DNA of 64,000 bases, from positions 62,001-126,000 of the forward strand of contig FJOG01000017.1 of assembly GCA_900073065.1 (NCBI GenBank). Direction: 5' to 3'. A program made the translations under genes and the position numbers. Under the pieces are notes generated by a model. The model searched no databases, was not told the DNA's origin, and saw only the letters and a list, made by a program, of their open reading frames with translations. The stretch is from Phialocephala subalpina. Its lineage: Eukaryota; Ascomycota; Leotiomycetes; Helotiales; Mollisiaceae. Numbering within the stretch: the stretch's first letter is position 1; every line of letters starts with the position of its first letter. Shown in pieces: positions 55,108-64,000 of this stretch.

Positions 55108-56475
55108 ATGGTCAACAGACATTGTTTAGTACTAAGGGAAGCCGGGTGTTTGTGCGACTCTTTTCCAAGTCTCAGTTCAGATTCGTGCGTCCATTTGCAA
55201 GTCGGAAAGCTCCACCTCAGGCACTTCCAGCCGCAAAAGCCACTGAGACGGGAAATGGTTACAAGGGTCGACTTCGAGATGCTGCAATTGCCCTTCCCAT
55301 CCTGATTGCTGCGTATTCTCTGGGACTTTGTTGTTATTATCATTCATTCTTCGAAGAACTCCCAATTATGAAAAGAAAACGGATGTTCTGGTACGATGCA
55401 GAATGCGATGAGGCAGTCAGCTTTGCGGAAACCTGGATGTCGATCCCACAGAAACCAATATTTGCAAAAGAAGCCCCGCCAACGATCATGGTCCAGAAGA
55501 TTCTCGATAGGCTCCCCGAAGTGGAATTGGCGAAGAATCTCGTTATAAAGCTCTACGTTTGTGATGTTTACGGTCAGTCGTCGAAACCTATCTAAGCCAT
55601 ACCTGTACTTACCTCCATCTTAGAAGAACCGAATTCTCATGCCCTTAACGGCACGAATGGTGGGGTATTTTTATCGATACAGGTGCAATAGTACTGTGCT
55701 ATAGCCTACATGAAGTTGCTGAGATTCTGGCTCATGAGCTAGGTAGGGCATATCATTGCTCGCCATACCGTAGAGAGATCTACCAGTCATTTCTTCGCAG
55801 AATATATTGCCAAAATCTTCAGCTTCAAAGGGCCACAGGGATAGGTCTCGTCACCAGTAGAGTCAGTCCCATATTTGACCCGAGAAGTCTACAGTTGGTA
55901 GCTGCGATAACGAGCTGACGCTTTCTAGATGCATGAGAAAGAAGCGGATCATATTGGTCTAATACTTATGGCCAAGGCTGGCACTGACCCACAGACGAGA
56001 ATAGATCAGGCTGAGCGATTGTCGATAGAGCAGAATTTGACGCTCGAAGGAAGGGAGCCGATGCCGGAGTTTCTGAGCACATCCGTCAGTGAGTAATTCC
56101 TCTGACATATTCCCATTTATTATAACTAATGCACATAGACAGAGCGAGAACCGTATCAAGTTCATGAAAGCTGTGCTTCCGGATACCAAAGCATTCTTTG
56201 AACAGCGGAAGGGAAATCCGCTACAAGTAGAAGAGTGGGACGAGGTGTCGGAGTTAGTTCAACGTCGATTGGCAATCGTCTCAGCTCTTGGCTTTCGCTG
56301 CAGATCCAGGCCAGATCAAGTACTCCCTGCGATCGTTGGTGAACTATCTCGGATTGCTGAAGCGATGGTCGAGCTCAAAGCTCGCTTGGATACTCCGTCT
56401 TCATCGGGAGAAGTGGCTAACCAGTTAGACAGTGCCACAACACCGCCTTTAGATCAACTGAAAAGCTCACCTTGA
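55108..56475 (+). pseudogene. Decayed OMA1-like M48 metallopeptidase, copy 2
   Basis: The N-terminal part (about 55122-55595) reads well: a basic presequence-like start, then DAAIALPILIAAYSLGLCCYY as a membrane helix, then RLPEVELAKNLVIKLYV. The active-site region keeps ILAHELG (55733 onward). A short duplication (TAGG/TAGGG near 55740-55750) then shifts the frame, and the expected zinc-ligand stretch HIIARHTVERSTSHFF continues one frame over. Later pieces ADHIGLILMAKAG and RIKFMKAVLPDTKAFFEQ match the family's C-terminal half. The broken HExxH means no active enzyme. Together with copy 1 it records a local duplication followed by loss of both copies. Confidence 0.8.
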
Positions 56476-58213
56476 TGCTTCATGGGGAGAAGCGGACAAT
56501 GAAGACGAAATGACGCCGCCAAAAACTCCTCTGGGCCAGCGAGATGTGCTCGCAGGAGTGCAAAATGATAAGACAACGACCGATCAAGACACCGCAAAAG
56601 ACTAAGGTGTTGATCCAATCAAAGTCCATGATATGAAGGACGGCCATGAGAAAACCATTGACAAATGAGAAGGATGTGCACTCCATGAAGCAAGATCATT
56701 CAGCCACCGCCCGTCTCTGCGAACATTCGAGCACCTGATGGCCGTCTTCCGACTACCATTAATTACAATCATGAGGTCACTTGAGGCGAGATCCCTCCGA
56801 AAAATTCTTTGTGGTGCTGCCGTTTCTAACCCTGTACGCAAATCAAGAAGCATGCTTTGAACACTTCACTTACTCTCGGCATCATGCTGTTTAGTACAGA
56901 ACCCTGCTCACTCCTCTCCGGCACCACAGCCCCAACACCGCGGCGAGTTCACAATATCATCTTATTGTTCTAGGGGCTCCTCAATGCCCACTAACATGAC
57001 TTGGAAACCCGTCGTTCTAGCTGTTTCTAATCCGAGTGCTTGGAAGGCGATGTTGGACCGTGAGAGGTTAGGACCGTTTCGCTACTCCCACAGAAACAAC
57101 CCTAACGCCCATGGCAAGTGCATGTCAAGCGAGAGGGTACATCCATTTCTGGCGATGACGGAGGTTTAATTGTGACTTTTATAGCCCCTTCGGTTCGAGA
57201 GGCAAGTTTGCCATGAGCCCATTGCTCAATGTGTCCAAGATTTGCGCATTTACCCCTGCTGCATAAGCAAGATCGGCATTGCTAACCTTGACACATGCAT
57301 GTCAACTGCCACTCTCCGGCTCGCTACCCCACCTGAATTCAATTGAGCCTTGAAGTTGAAGGTTTCCTGGGCAGGCTGAGCTTTTCCCTACATCCTAGCC
57401 GACAATTGACTTTCGAGTCCCATAGAAGCGATGCGGAAGACCACTGCCACATGCTGTCGCCACATGGGGCGTTTTCTAGTTGAAGCGCCCTGAGCCAAAG
57501 ACATGAGGAGGCAGGCATTCTTGCCTTGCTAAGTGGCGCACGGGATGAGATGGAGCAGACTTTGCAAAGTGCAAGGCCGCCTGCAGACGGGAAACCGTTT
57601 AACGGCCCCTGTCTTATATTCTCCAGATTTCGGACGACAGCCTCCAAGGGTCCCTAAGCGATGCATCACTGATGATGTTGATCTCTCCTTTCCGTGTCAG
57701 TTCAACCTGGAATAGCTGAGATATGCATTCATGTGGCAACTGGCAGTGACGATCGATGCTAAACCTGCCAGGAACCATCGGAGATGTGGAAGGAGAAACG
57801 TTCTTCCTGCGGCTTGCAACCGAATTCTTCGACAAAAGTTGCGCATGAAGATTTAACGGGTTTCGATCGACATCGAATTTCACTGCTTTTCGATCGGACT
57901 TACCCATCTCAAGCCCCTGGCAGCCTTCAAAGTCCCAGCATTATGACGAGTCTTGTACGACCATGCGGCCTTTCCCCCGAATGAGTGGACGAGATGAACT
58001 TCGATCGACCTTCTGGGAGTACGTTGACTATGACGATCAGCTGAGGATGCCCAACATCTTGGAGGGAGTAGCTGGGACAGGAAATCTATAAGAAGAGTTT
58101 GAATTCCCTCCAGAAGCACGACATCAAGAGCACAGCTTTCGTCACAATCATCCAATTTTAACTACTCTCCAACTTTTCAACTTTCCAAAAGTACTACTAC
58201 TTCAACCGCCAAT
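56476..58213. other. 1.7-kb interval without supported genes
   Basis: Frames are short and overlapping. The last ~150 bp (CT- and AC-rich, ending ACCGCCAATATG) form the leader of the hydrophobin gene. Confidence 0.5.
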
Positions 58214-58634
58214 ATGCAATTCACCAGCCTTGCTGCTCTTGCCAGCCTTCTCGCTGTCTCCTTCGCTACTCCAGCACACTTCAGCGACGGTCTCGTTGAA
58301 CGTCAAGCCACCCTCGTCTGTGCTTCTGGCACTCCTCAATGCTGCGACGTCGATGTTCTTGGTGTTGCTGACCTCGACTGCTCAACTCGTATGTCATCCC
58401 GAGGAAATGAGCTCCTCAATATCCTCAAAGGAGACATTACTGACATGATTTTCTACAGCTCCTGAGGTCCCAACAACTGTTGCAGACTTCACTTCCATCT
58501 GCGCTGCCATCGGCAAGATCGATATGTGCTGCTTGATCCCCATCGTAAGTTCTCCAACCTCTCCAGTTTGCCATGAGCAGCGCTGATATACTTCTTAGCT
58601 CGAGCAAGGACTTATCTGCTCCAACCCCATCTAA
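58214..58634 (+). CDS. Class II hydrophobin
   Basis: Exons 58214-58388, 58459-58544 and 58599-58634; 98 residues. A signal peptide (MQFTSLAALASLLAVSFATP) and a short propeptide-like stretch are followed by eight cysteines in hydrophobin order: C-x6-CC-x11-C-x16-C-x8-CC-x10-C. The x11, x16 and x10 spacings are those of class II; the first loop (six residues) is shorter than the usual nine or ten. Hydrophobins are secreted and assemble at air-water interfaces on hyphae and spores, lowering surface tension and coating walls. Introns sit after the fourth cysteine and after LIPI. The gene is intact, in contrast to the decayed genes upstream. Confidence 0.95.
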
Positions 58635-59213
58635 GCTGGCTATCCATCAAATCAGCTACCGCTATGACTGTATGAAGTCGGAACTGTCCTTATCTCCAAT
58701 GTATCATTACGCATCTGTGGATATGTATCTACTTTCTTAGGCTGGTCTGGGGGGAGTTTATAGGGTGTGGAAAATAGGTAACACAATGTATAGTGTAGGA
58801 TAGTTGAATGTACTGTTCCTTTTGAGACTTCTATCAAGGTCATCTGGTGTGATATTTGAGATAATGGTTGCTCGGATTCGAAGTGTTTTGAGCGCAAGTT
58901 GAATGTAGGCGAGAAACGAACACTGCTACTTTTCTCCGAGATGTGATGAAGATTTTAATACTTTTTGACCCTTGAACTTCGTTCTATGGATATTTTTCCA
59001 CGTACAAGATTGGGAACAGTGTGTCGTTGATTTCTAATGCAGTTACTGCCGGGGTCGCTACCCGCAGATGGTGAAGTGGGTCCTCCCGCGTCCGTCCAAT
59101 TAATCGCGGAGTCTGACGCCCTTCTTCTGACCTGCGTAATGACGCTCTGTATAAAATACACCCTCAACATCTCGTTCCAAATCAGTACTGTATCTACGTA
59201 TTTTAATCTCACA
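58635..59213. other. Interval between hydrophobin and hydrolase genes
   Basis: 579 bp holding the hydrophobin 3' end and the promoter of the next gene. No gene seen. Confidence 0.5.
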
Positions 59214-60383
59214 ATGTTTGACAATTTCCAGCCCTTCAACATCAAACTCTCACCCACCCTCACAATCCACGGCACCCGTTCCGGTTCCGGCCAACCCCTC
59301 CTTTTGCTTCACGGCTTCCCTCAAACTCACCACATATGGCACAAAGTAGCCCCAGAACTCGCCTCCTCTTATGCAGTCGTGGTAATCGACTTGAGGGGGT
59401 ACGGAAAGTCGTCAAAATTGCCCTCGGATGAGAAGGACAGCCATAAAGCCTATGCGAAGTCGACGATGGCAGGGGATTGTGTGAAGGTCATGCATGAGTT
59501 AGGATTTGAGAAGTTTTGGATCTTGAGTCATGATAGAGGGGCTAGAATTGCGCATAAGTTGGGTGAGTATTCTCTTTGATGTCAAGTTGTCAGTTCTGGA
59601 GGTCTGTCTTGCTGGTCTGTCTTGTCCTTGGGTTGAGGTGGGGTCACGTGGTCGTTGTCGATGTCCGACATATCTAAATCCTTTCGGACTGGATTTAAGT
59701 GAACTCAACGTCCGAGCTGGTTGATACAAGGTTCTGGATCTGAATGTGAGTATTTTCGGACGCGAAGGAAGTTACAGAACCTAGAAAACTGCAATCATGC
59801 TCTTTGACTCATTGTACGATACTCATACTGACCTCATTCAGCCGTCGACTACCCCGAGAAAGTCGGTAAACTCATGATGCTTGATATAGCACCCACCCTC
59901 GGCATGTTCGAGAAAACGGATCAAGAACTCGCTACAAAATACTGGCACTGGTTCTTCCTCATCCAACCCTCACCATTCCCCGAAAACCTCATCCTCAACA
60001 ATCCCGAGGCTTTCAAAGTTCCATTTTTCGGAGGCAGCTATGCAGGACAGAAAGGGTTCATGGATGCCGAAGCTCTCAACGAGTATGTTGCGCAGTTCAA
60101 AGATGAGGCAGGCGTTCATGCTATGTGTGAGGACTATAGAGCAGCTGCCACGATCGATCTTGTAGAGCAGAGGGAGGACAGGGAGGCAGGAAGGAAGATC
60201 AAGTGTCCTGTGAAGGTATTGTGGGGGAAACAGGGGCTGATTGAGAAGAAATTTGATTGTTTAGCAGAGTGGAGGGCTGTTTGCGAGAATGAGGTGAGTG
60301 GAGAGGCGGTTGATTCGGGACATTATATTCCAGAAGAGGTTCCTGATGCTTTGTTGAAATATGCAAGGGAGTTCTTTGGCTAG
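59214..60383 (+). CDS. Alpha/beta hydrolase, haloacetate-dehalogenase-like
   Basis: Exons 59214-59562 and 59842-60383; 296 residues, normal for the family. The oxyanion region LLLLHGFPQTHHIWHKVAP is followed by the VVVIDLRGYGKSS strand and the nucleophile elbow SHDRGARIAHKL (Asp nucleophile). The cap has the WHWFFLIQPSPFPE signature, whose His and Trp bind the leaving halide in fluoroacetate dehalogenases. The final SGHYIPEEVPD supplies the catalytic histidine. Related enzymes also act as epoxide hydrolases, so the substrate may be a haloacid or an epoxide. The single intron is long for this genome (279 bp) but its borders (GTGAGT...CATTCAG) are good and restore AVDYPEKV. Confidence 0.92.
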
Positions 60384-62999
60384 AACGGGTATCTGAACAT
60401 ATATACGTCTTGGATGACGCTACCCATGGCCAAATTACCAACGTATCTGAAGCGCATATTCTCCTTGTCTGTCAAATACTTGAAGTTGATCTTGCCGTGG
60501 CGACGAAAAGGAGGCGAAAGGGCGAGGAGGTTAAGGATCGCTATCCTAGACTTCGCAGAGCGTTCGTAACTATGGGTCGAGCATCGGTTGTCATAGGCTC
60601 GCCTGTGAACTAGTCAAATAACCTCGAGCGCCTGCCCCGATTGTAGTTGTTGGCTTGCAAAAAGATGGCCCAGATTGTCGTGCATGTGTCCAAGAACGTC
60701 GAACCTGGCGTCTGGCCTACTTGCAGATCAAGATGTTGCTGGTCCTGGTAGTTTATACTGCAGGTTGTCAAATTGTGAAGTCGATACGCTATATATGAGA
60801 GTAGGGCTGGGATGAATCCGTGCGAAAGAATCGGATGGTAAAGTTTGTCGGGTTTCCGATTGAGACGATGTTCGGCGGCGCCTGCTTAATATATTTTGGT
60901 GGAAGTTGTGTATCGCTGAAGCTAGCATTGAGAATGCGACAAAGATTTTTCCATGGTTGGCAGGAATTTCTGCTGGCTGGTTTGTAGCTCTGACATTCGA
61001 TGGTCCTGACTCCATCTGTTGATGTATCAGACCGGCAACGAGGTCTGGTGTCGTTGGGAATGGGGTATTGGACGCAAGACTTGGACCGAAAAGGTGATTC
61101 GAAGGGTCTGTCGCCGAAGGCAGGATCGCATGAATAGCACGAAAGAAGTATAAAAAAAATCTCATAGACTTCCTGACTACAAAAGAAGCTGGACTGCAGT
61201 AAAGCATCTAGAACATCAGGAAGGATGGCACCGGCTTCCAAGCGAGGTATCGCCAAGTAGCGCCTTCTGCCACAAACCTTCCCAAAACACCACCCAAAAA
61301 GTCGATCCCTTCCCTGTGCACTGCCAAAAGAGTCATAAAGATGCTGCAAAGAAGAATAAAATCTTGAGAGAAAAAAGGAACTGGGGGAGAGATGATTAGA
61401 AGATTTCCGTCTCTTTGTTCCAAACCATAAAAGACTTCGAGCACTTTCGTGCTCTACTGTACATGTCTTTTTTTTTACTCGGTAGGTCGGTGCTTCGTTA
61501 TGTGGAAAAGTTATAATTTAAATTTATATGCTGTTGAACGGTAGCGTTAATGTCACGAGGGTTGAGCGATGAGAAAACAACAATCCACAACTCACCTCAC
61601 CATATTTCTGCAAAGTGATGGAATTGCATGCTGTTTATGATCAGAGTCTTGAAGAATCTATGATGCTGAAGTTTTCTGTGTTCTTCCGCGTGCTGTTATT
61701 TTCATCTGCGTGCTTTCACAGCTAGCTTCAGAAAGGAGAGCGGGAGACTGGCCTGTGCTGGGGACCCTCCCGAAGCTGGCATGACCCCAACACCACGATG
61801 AGCATCGCACCCGAAGCGCGGCGGTCACTTGGACAAGCCGGGAGATTGAGCTTGCATTTTTCTGGATGAAGAGGGGATGAATGCAGACTGTGACCGCATG
61901 ACGATGCCTGTCCTCGCCCTTGCAAGTTACCAAAATGCATCAACAGTACTTTGCATGAGTGCACAATGGCATGCGATTAAGTTGATGGCGAAATCAAGCA
62001 GATAATAGGTGCATTTATCACGCAACTGCTCATCCTGCCTCACATTTCCGCCGGCATCGGTGCAGACATCACCGTGTTCCCCCGTCTCGTTCCTTCCACA
62101 TTCGGTACCAAATATCATAACATCATCACTCTCTCACGCACCAAAAAAAGCTGAGACCAACACCCCCAAAAGTGCAAAAAAAAACTCAAAAATTCAAAAA
62201 CCATCAAGCAGAACTCAGGAAACAAGACAAGAACTGGGGATATGAAAAAAGTGCAAAAGAAATGCTGTCCCTAGCTTTGCTATTATCAGCGTTACAGGCT
62301 CTTACATCGAGATGACCACTAGGACCCACGAAACTTCGACATGGCTTTTTTGGTTGTAAGTAGTTTTGCTTATTTAAATTTATAAGGGACGGATACGGGC
62401 AATGGCTGAAATGCGAAACGTGACCACTACTAAAAAGATTTCATTGATGCAATTCTGCAATATCATCATGAACCTTGCATTGAGGATAGTTTGGATGTTT
62501 CTTATGATATAGGTGATGAGATGCATTCGATTGAGGCACAGTTTTGTTTGGGGGCCTCGCAGCGTTTTGAGAGGGAAGCTCGCTTAACAGAGTTTCAACT
62601 AAGGGGGGGATGGTGCCAAGCTATCTCACGTGCAAGACACAGACCAGAACACTGCAAGAACCCTCAATAATCTTTATAACATGCCTTGTTGGCCGAGTGG
62701 GATAGCAGCAGAATTCGAAAAAGTTGAAAAAGTTGCAAAGTGCTTCAGAACGTGGCCCAGAACATAAGAAGATATCCCAATATGATTTTTGGCAGCATCA
62801 TTGGTATGGTACTTTGTCGTGACATTTGCTTGCTCCATGGTGCAGAATGAATGTCTGGAGACGAGTCCACGGCGGTATGTAGGCGAGGTGTGTGTACATG
62901 GCAGAAAAAAAGATGCAAAAAAGTGAAGCAGAGTATGTGAACTAAAAACATCATTAAAAAAAATTCGACACAAATTGAAGCAGAAAATATAAACGACGA
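60384..62999. other. Long non-coding interval
   Basis: 2.6 kb without a supported gene. Two overlapping minus-strand frames of 159 and 186 codons (60728-61349) are unlike any family I know and compete with each other. A perfect 6-bp stem hairpin GAGCAC-TTTC-GTGCTC lies at 61439-61454. A/T and poly-A tracts become common toward the right. Confidence 0.5.
61507..61531 (+). repeat. AT-rich 25-bp dispersed repeat, copy 1
   Basis: Identical over 25 bp to 63432-63456; the core AATTTAAATT is palindromic. A weaker third version (TATTTAAATTTATAAG) lies near 62373. Confidence 0.8.
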
Positions 63000-64000
63000 A
63001 CATGAACAGCACGTATCAAAAAGAACAACAAAAGCAAAAGGGAAAAAGTAATTGTTTTGTTTGCCTCTTGCTCCGCATCTGTGAAAATGTTAGCCACCAT
63101 ACCTCAGAGTATGTTAGGGGCCTGTTGGAGTGTGCACTGTTAGCATTTCTTGCTCAATTTCGAGTACCGCGGCCCGCTACGTCTTTCACTTTGTTACGAT
63201 CGTTAGGGGCCATTCAGTCTATCAAGTACACTGTAATTTAAAGTTCTGAGAACGTCAGAACCTCTGCTCTTGGGCCACCGTCCACAATCGGATCGTGCAG
63301 CCCCAGGGACTCTTTTAGGGCGAGGTCAGTAAGTTATCAGGTTGTTAGAAGAGGTGGTTGGGGGTACTTACAGGCAGGACGGACCCTGCACTGGTAACGT
63401 CGCGAGCGATCGTTTACCAGCGGGACTGGTCAAAGTTATAATTTAAATTTATATGCCGGAGTTCTGAGTTAGGAACGGGGTGATGTCATGTGAAAAGGTA
63501 GTCGACGGACTTGGATGCAAGGTGAAAAAAAGTATTGTGCAAAGCATGGGAGCAGAACATCAACAGAGAAAAAGAACTTGACGAGAAACAGCAAGGACAT
63601 TTAAACCAGAGAAGTAGAGAAACAACACGGAACCAAAGAAAAACAGAGAAAGGTAATCTGTGTATACCTGTGAGAAGTGGTCGAAGGAGAAGCGAGGTGA
63701 AAAAAGTATTTTGCAGAGGATGAAAAGAATATCAGCAGCTAACCAAAAAAAAAAAAAAAAAGAATGAGAATACCAAAGTAGCAGCACAGAATGAAAATGA
63801 AAAAGAAAATAAAAAAGTAATGTTTGTTTGTGTGCGTAACAGACCTGTAACTGTGATATGTTAGCACTGTTACTTCAGTAAGGGGCCTGTAGGGAATGCT
63901 GTGCCAGATTAGTAGTTAGGTGTTACAACGGACGCTTCCTTTAGCGGGGTCCGTATCTGCACCCCTATATCTGTCACTTTGTTGGCGATATAGGGGCACG
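63000..64000. repeat. Imperfect ~770-bp tandem repeat running off the window
   Basis: Landmarks recur in order at a near-constant offset: ATGTTAGC (63087 and 63858, 771 bp), AGGGGCCTGT (63116 and 63881, 765 bp) and CACTTTGTT (63187 and 63975, 788 bp). The second copy is cut by the window end. Between them lie purine-rich stretches with their own ~180-bp echo (AGGTGAAAAAAAGTATT near 63521 and AGGTGAAAAAAGTATT near 63698) and an A17-type run near 63746. No coding frame is shared. Confidence 0.65.
63432..63456 (+). repeat. AT-rich 25-bp dispersed repeat, copy 2
   Basis: Exact match to 61507-61531, inside the region between the ~770-bp repeat landmarks. Confidence 0.8.

Noticed and set aside
60728..61349. 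Overlapping minus-strand frames of 159 and 186 codons
   Set aside because: They occupy the same DNA in different frames, show no family pattern and sit in a repeat-rich non-coding interval.
63820..64000. Possible rRNA or spacer sequence at the right edge
   Set aside because: No conserved rRNA segment could be recognised; the repetition fits a generic tandem repeat better.

Overview
The window is nuclear DNA from a filamentous ascomycete fungus. Evidence: short introns (about 45-100 bp) with GT..AG borders, fungal house-keeping orthologues (RAD51, NUP120, VPS26, LSM8, PUF6, ACL4), a class II hydrophobin, a 6-methylsalicylic-acid-synthase-type polyketide synthase and an AT-rich island of the kind RIP mutation leaves. 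A leotiomycete is my best guess, but this rests on impression and not on a search.

Layout. 1-3.7 kb: the 3' three-quarters of a partially reducing PKS, broken by at least six frameshifts and stops. 3.7-5.0 kb: non-coding DNA with a 188-bp tandem duplication. 5.0-9.9 kb: a divergent acetate kinase / phosphoketolase pair, which together form a short route from sugar phosphates to acetate. 10.3-11.4 kb: a repeat (probable beta-propeller) protein. 12-14.4 kb: an omega-type glutathione transferase and an AT-hook-like nuclear protein. 14.6-15.3 kb: a ~345-bp direct repeat. 15.5-21.3 kb: a PhoD-like phosphatase and a mitochondrial rhomboid protease. 21.6-29.7 kb: a Tma17-like chaperone candidate, several fungal proteins of unknown function and a nucleoside hydrolase with a GC-AG intron. 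30.1-47.9 kb: a dense conserved core block (LSM8, VPS26, NUP120, RAD51, two unknowns, ACL4, a GIR2-like RWD protein, PUF6), with one 2.3-kb stretch lacking genes. 48.1 kb: a small secreted protein.

From 49.3 to 58.2 kb the character changes. It holds a decayed auxin-efflux-carrier-like gene, a 679-base assembly gap inside a very AT-rich element bounded by perfect 36-bp inverted repeats, and two decayed copies of an OMA1-like M48 peptidase. 58.2-60.4 kb carries an intact class II hydrophobin and a haloacetate-dehalogenase-like hydrolase. 60.4-64.0 kb is non-coding and ends in imperfect ~770-bp repeats that run off the window.

Exon coordinates were read by eye from splice signals and frame continuity. 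In every multi-exon gene called intact the spliced length is a multiple of three. GIR2 is the exception: a homopolymer breaks its frame. I found no convincing tRNA, rRNA or CRISPR. I did not find a clear new multi-gene system; the most unusual items are the TIR-bounded AT-rich element, the PKS decay pattern, the beta-propeller-like repeat protein and the possible in-frame AT-hook-GST splice fusion.
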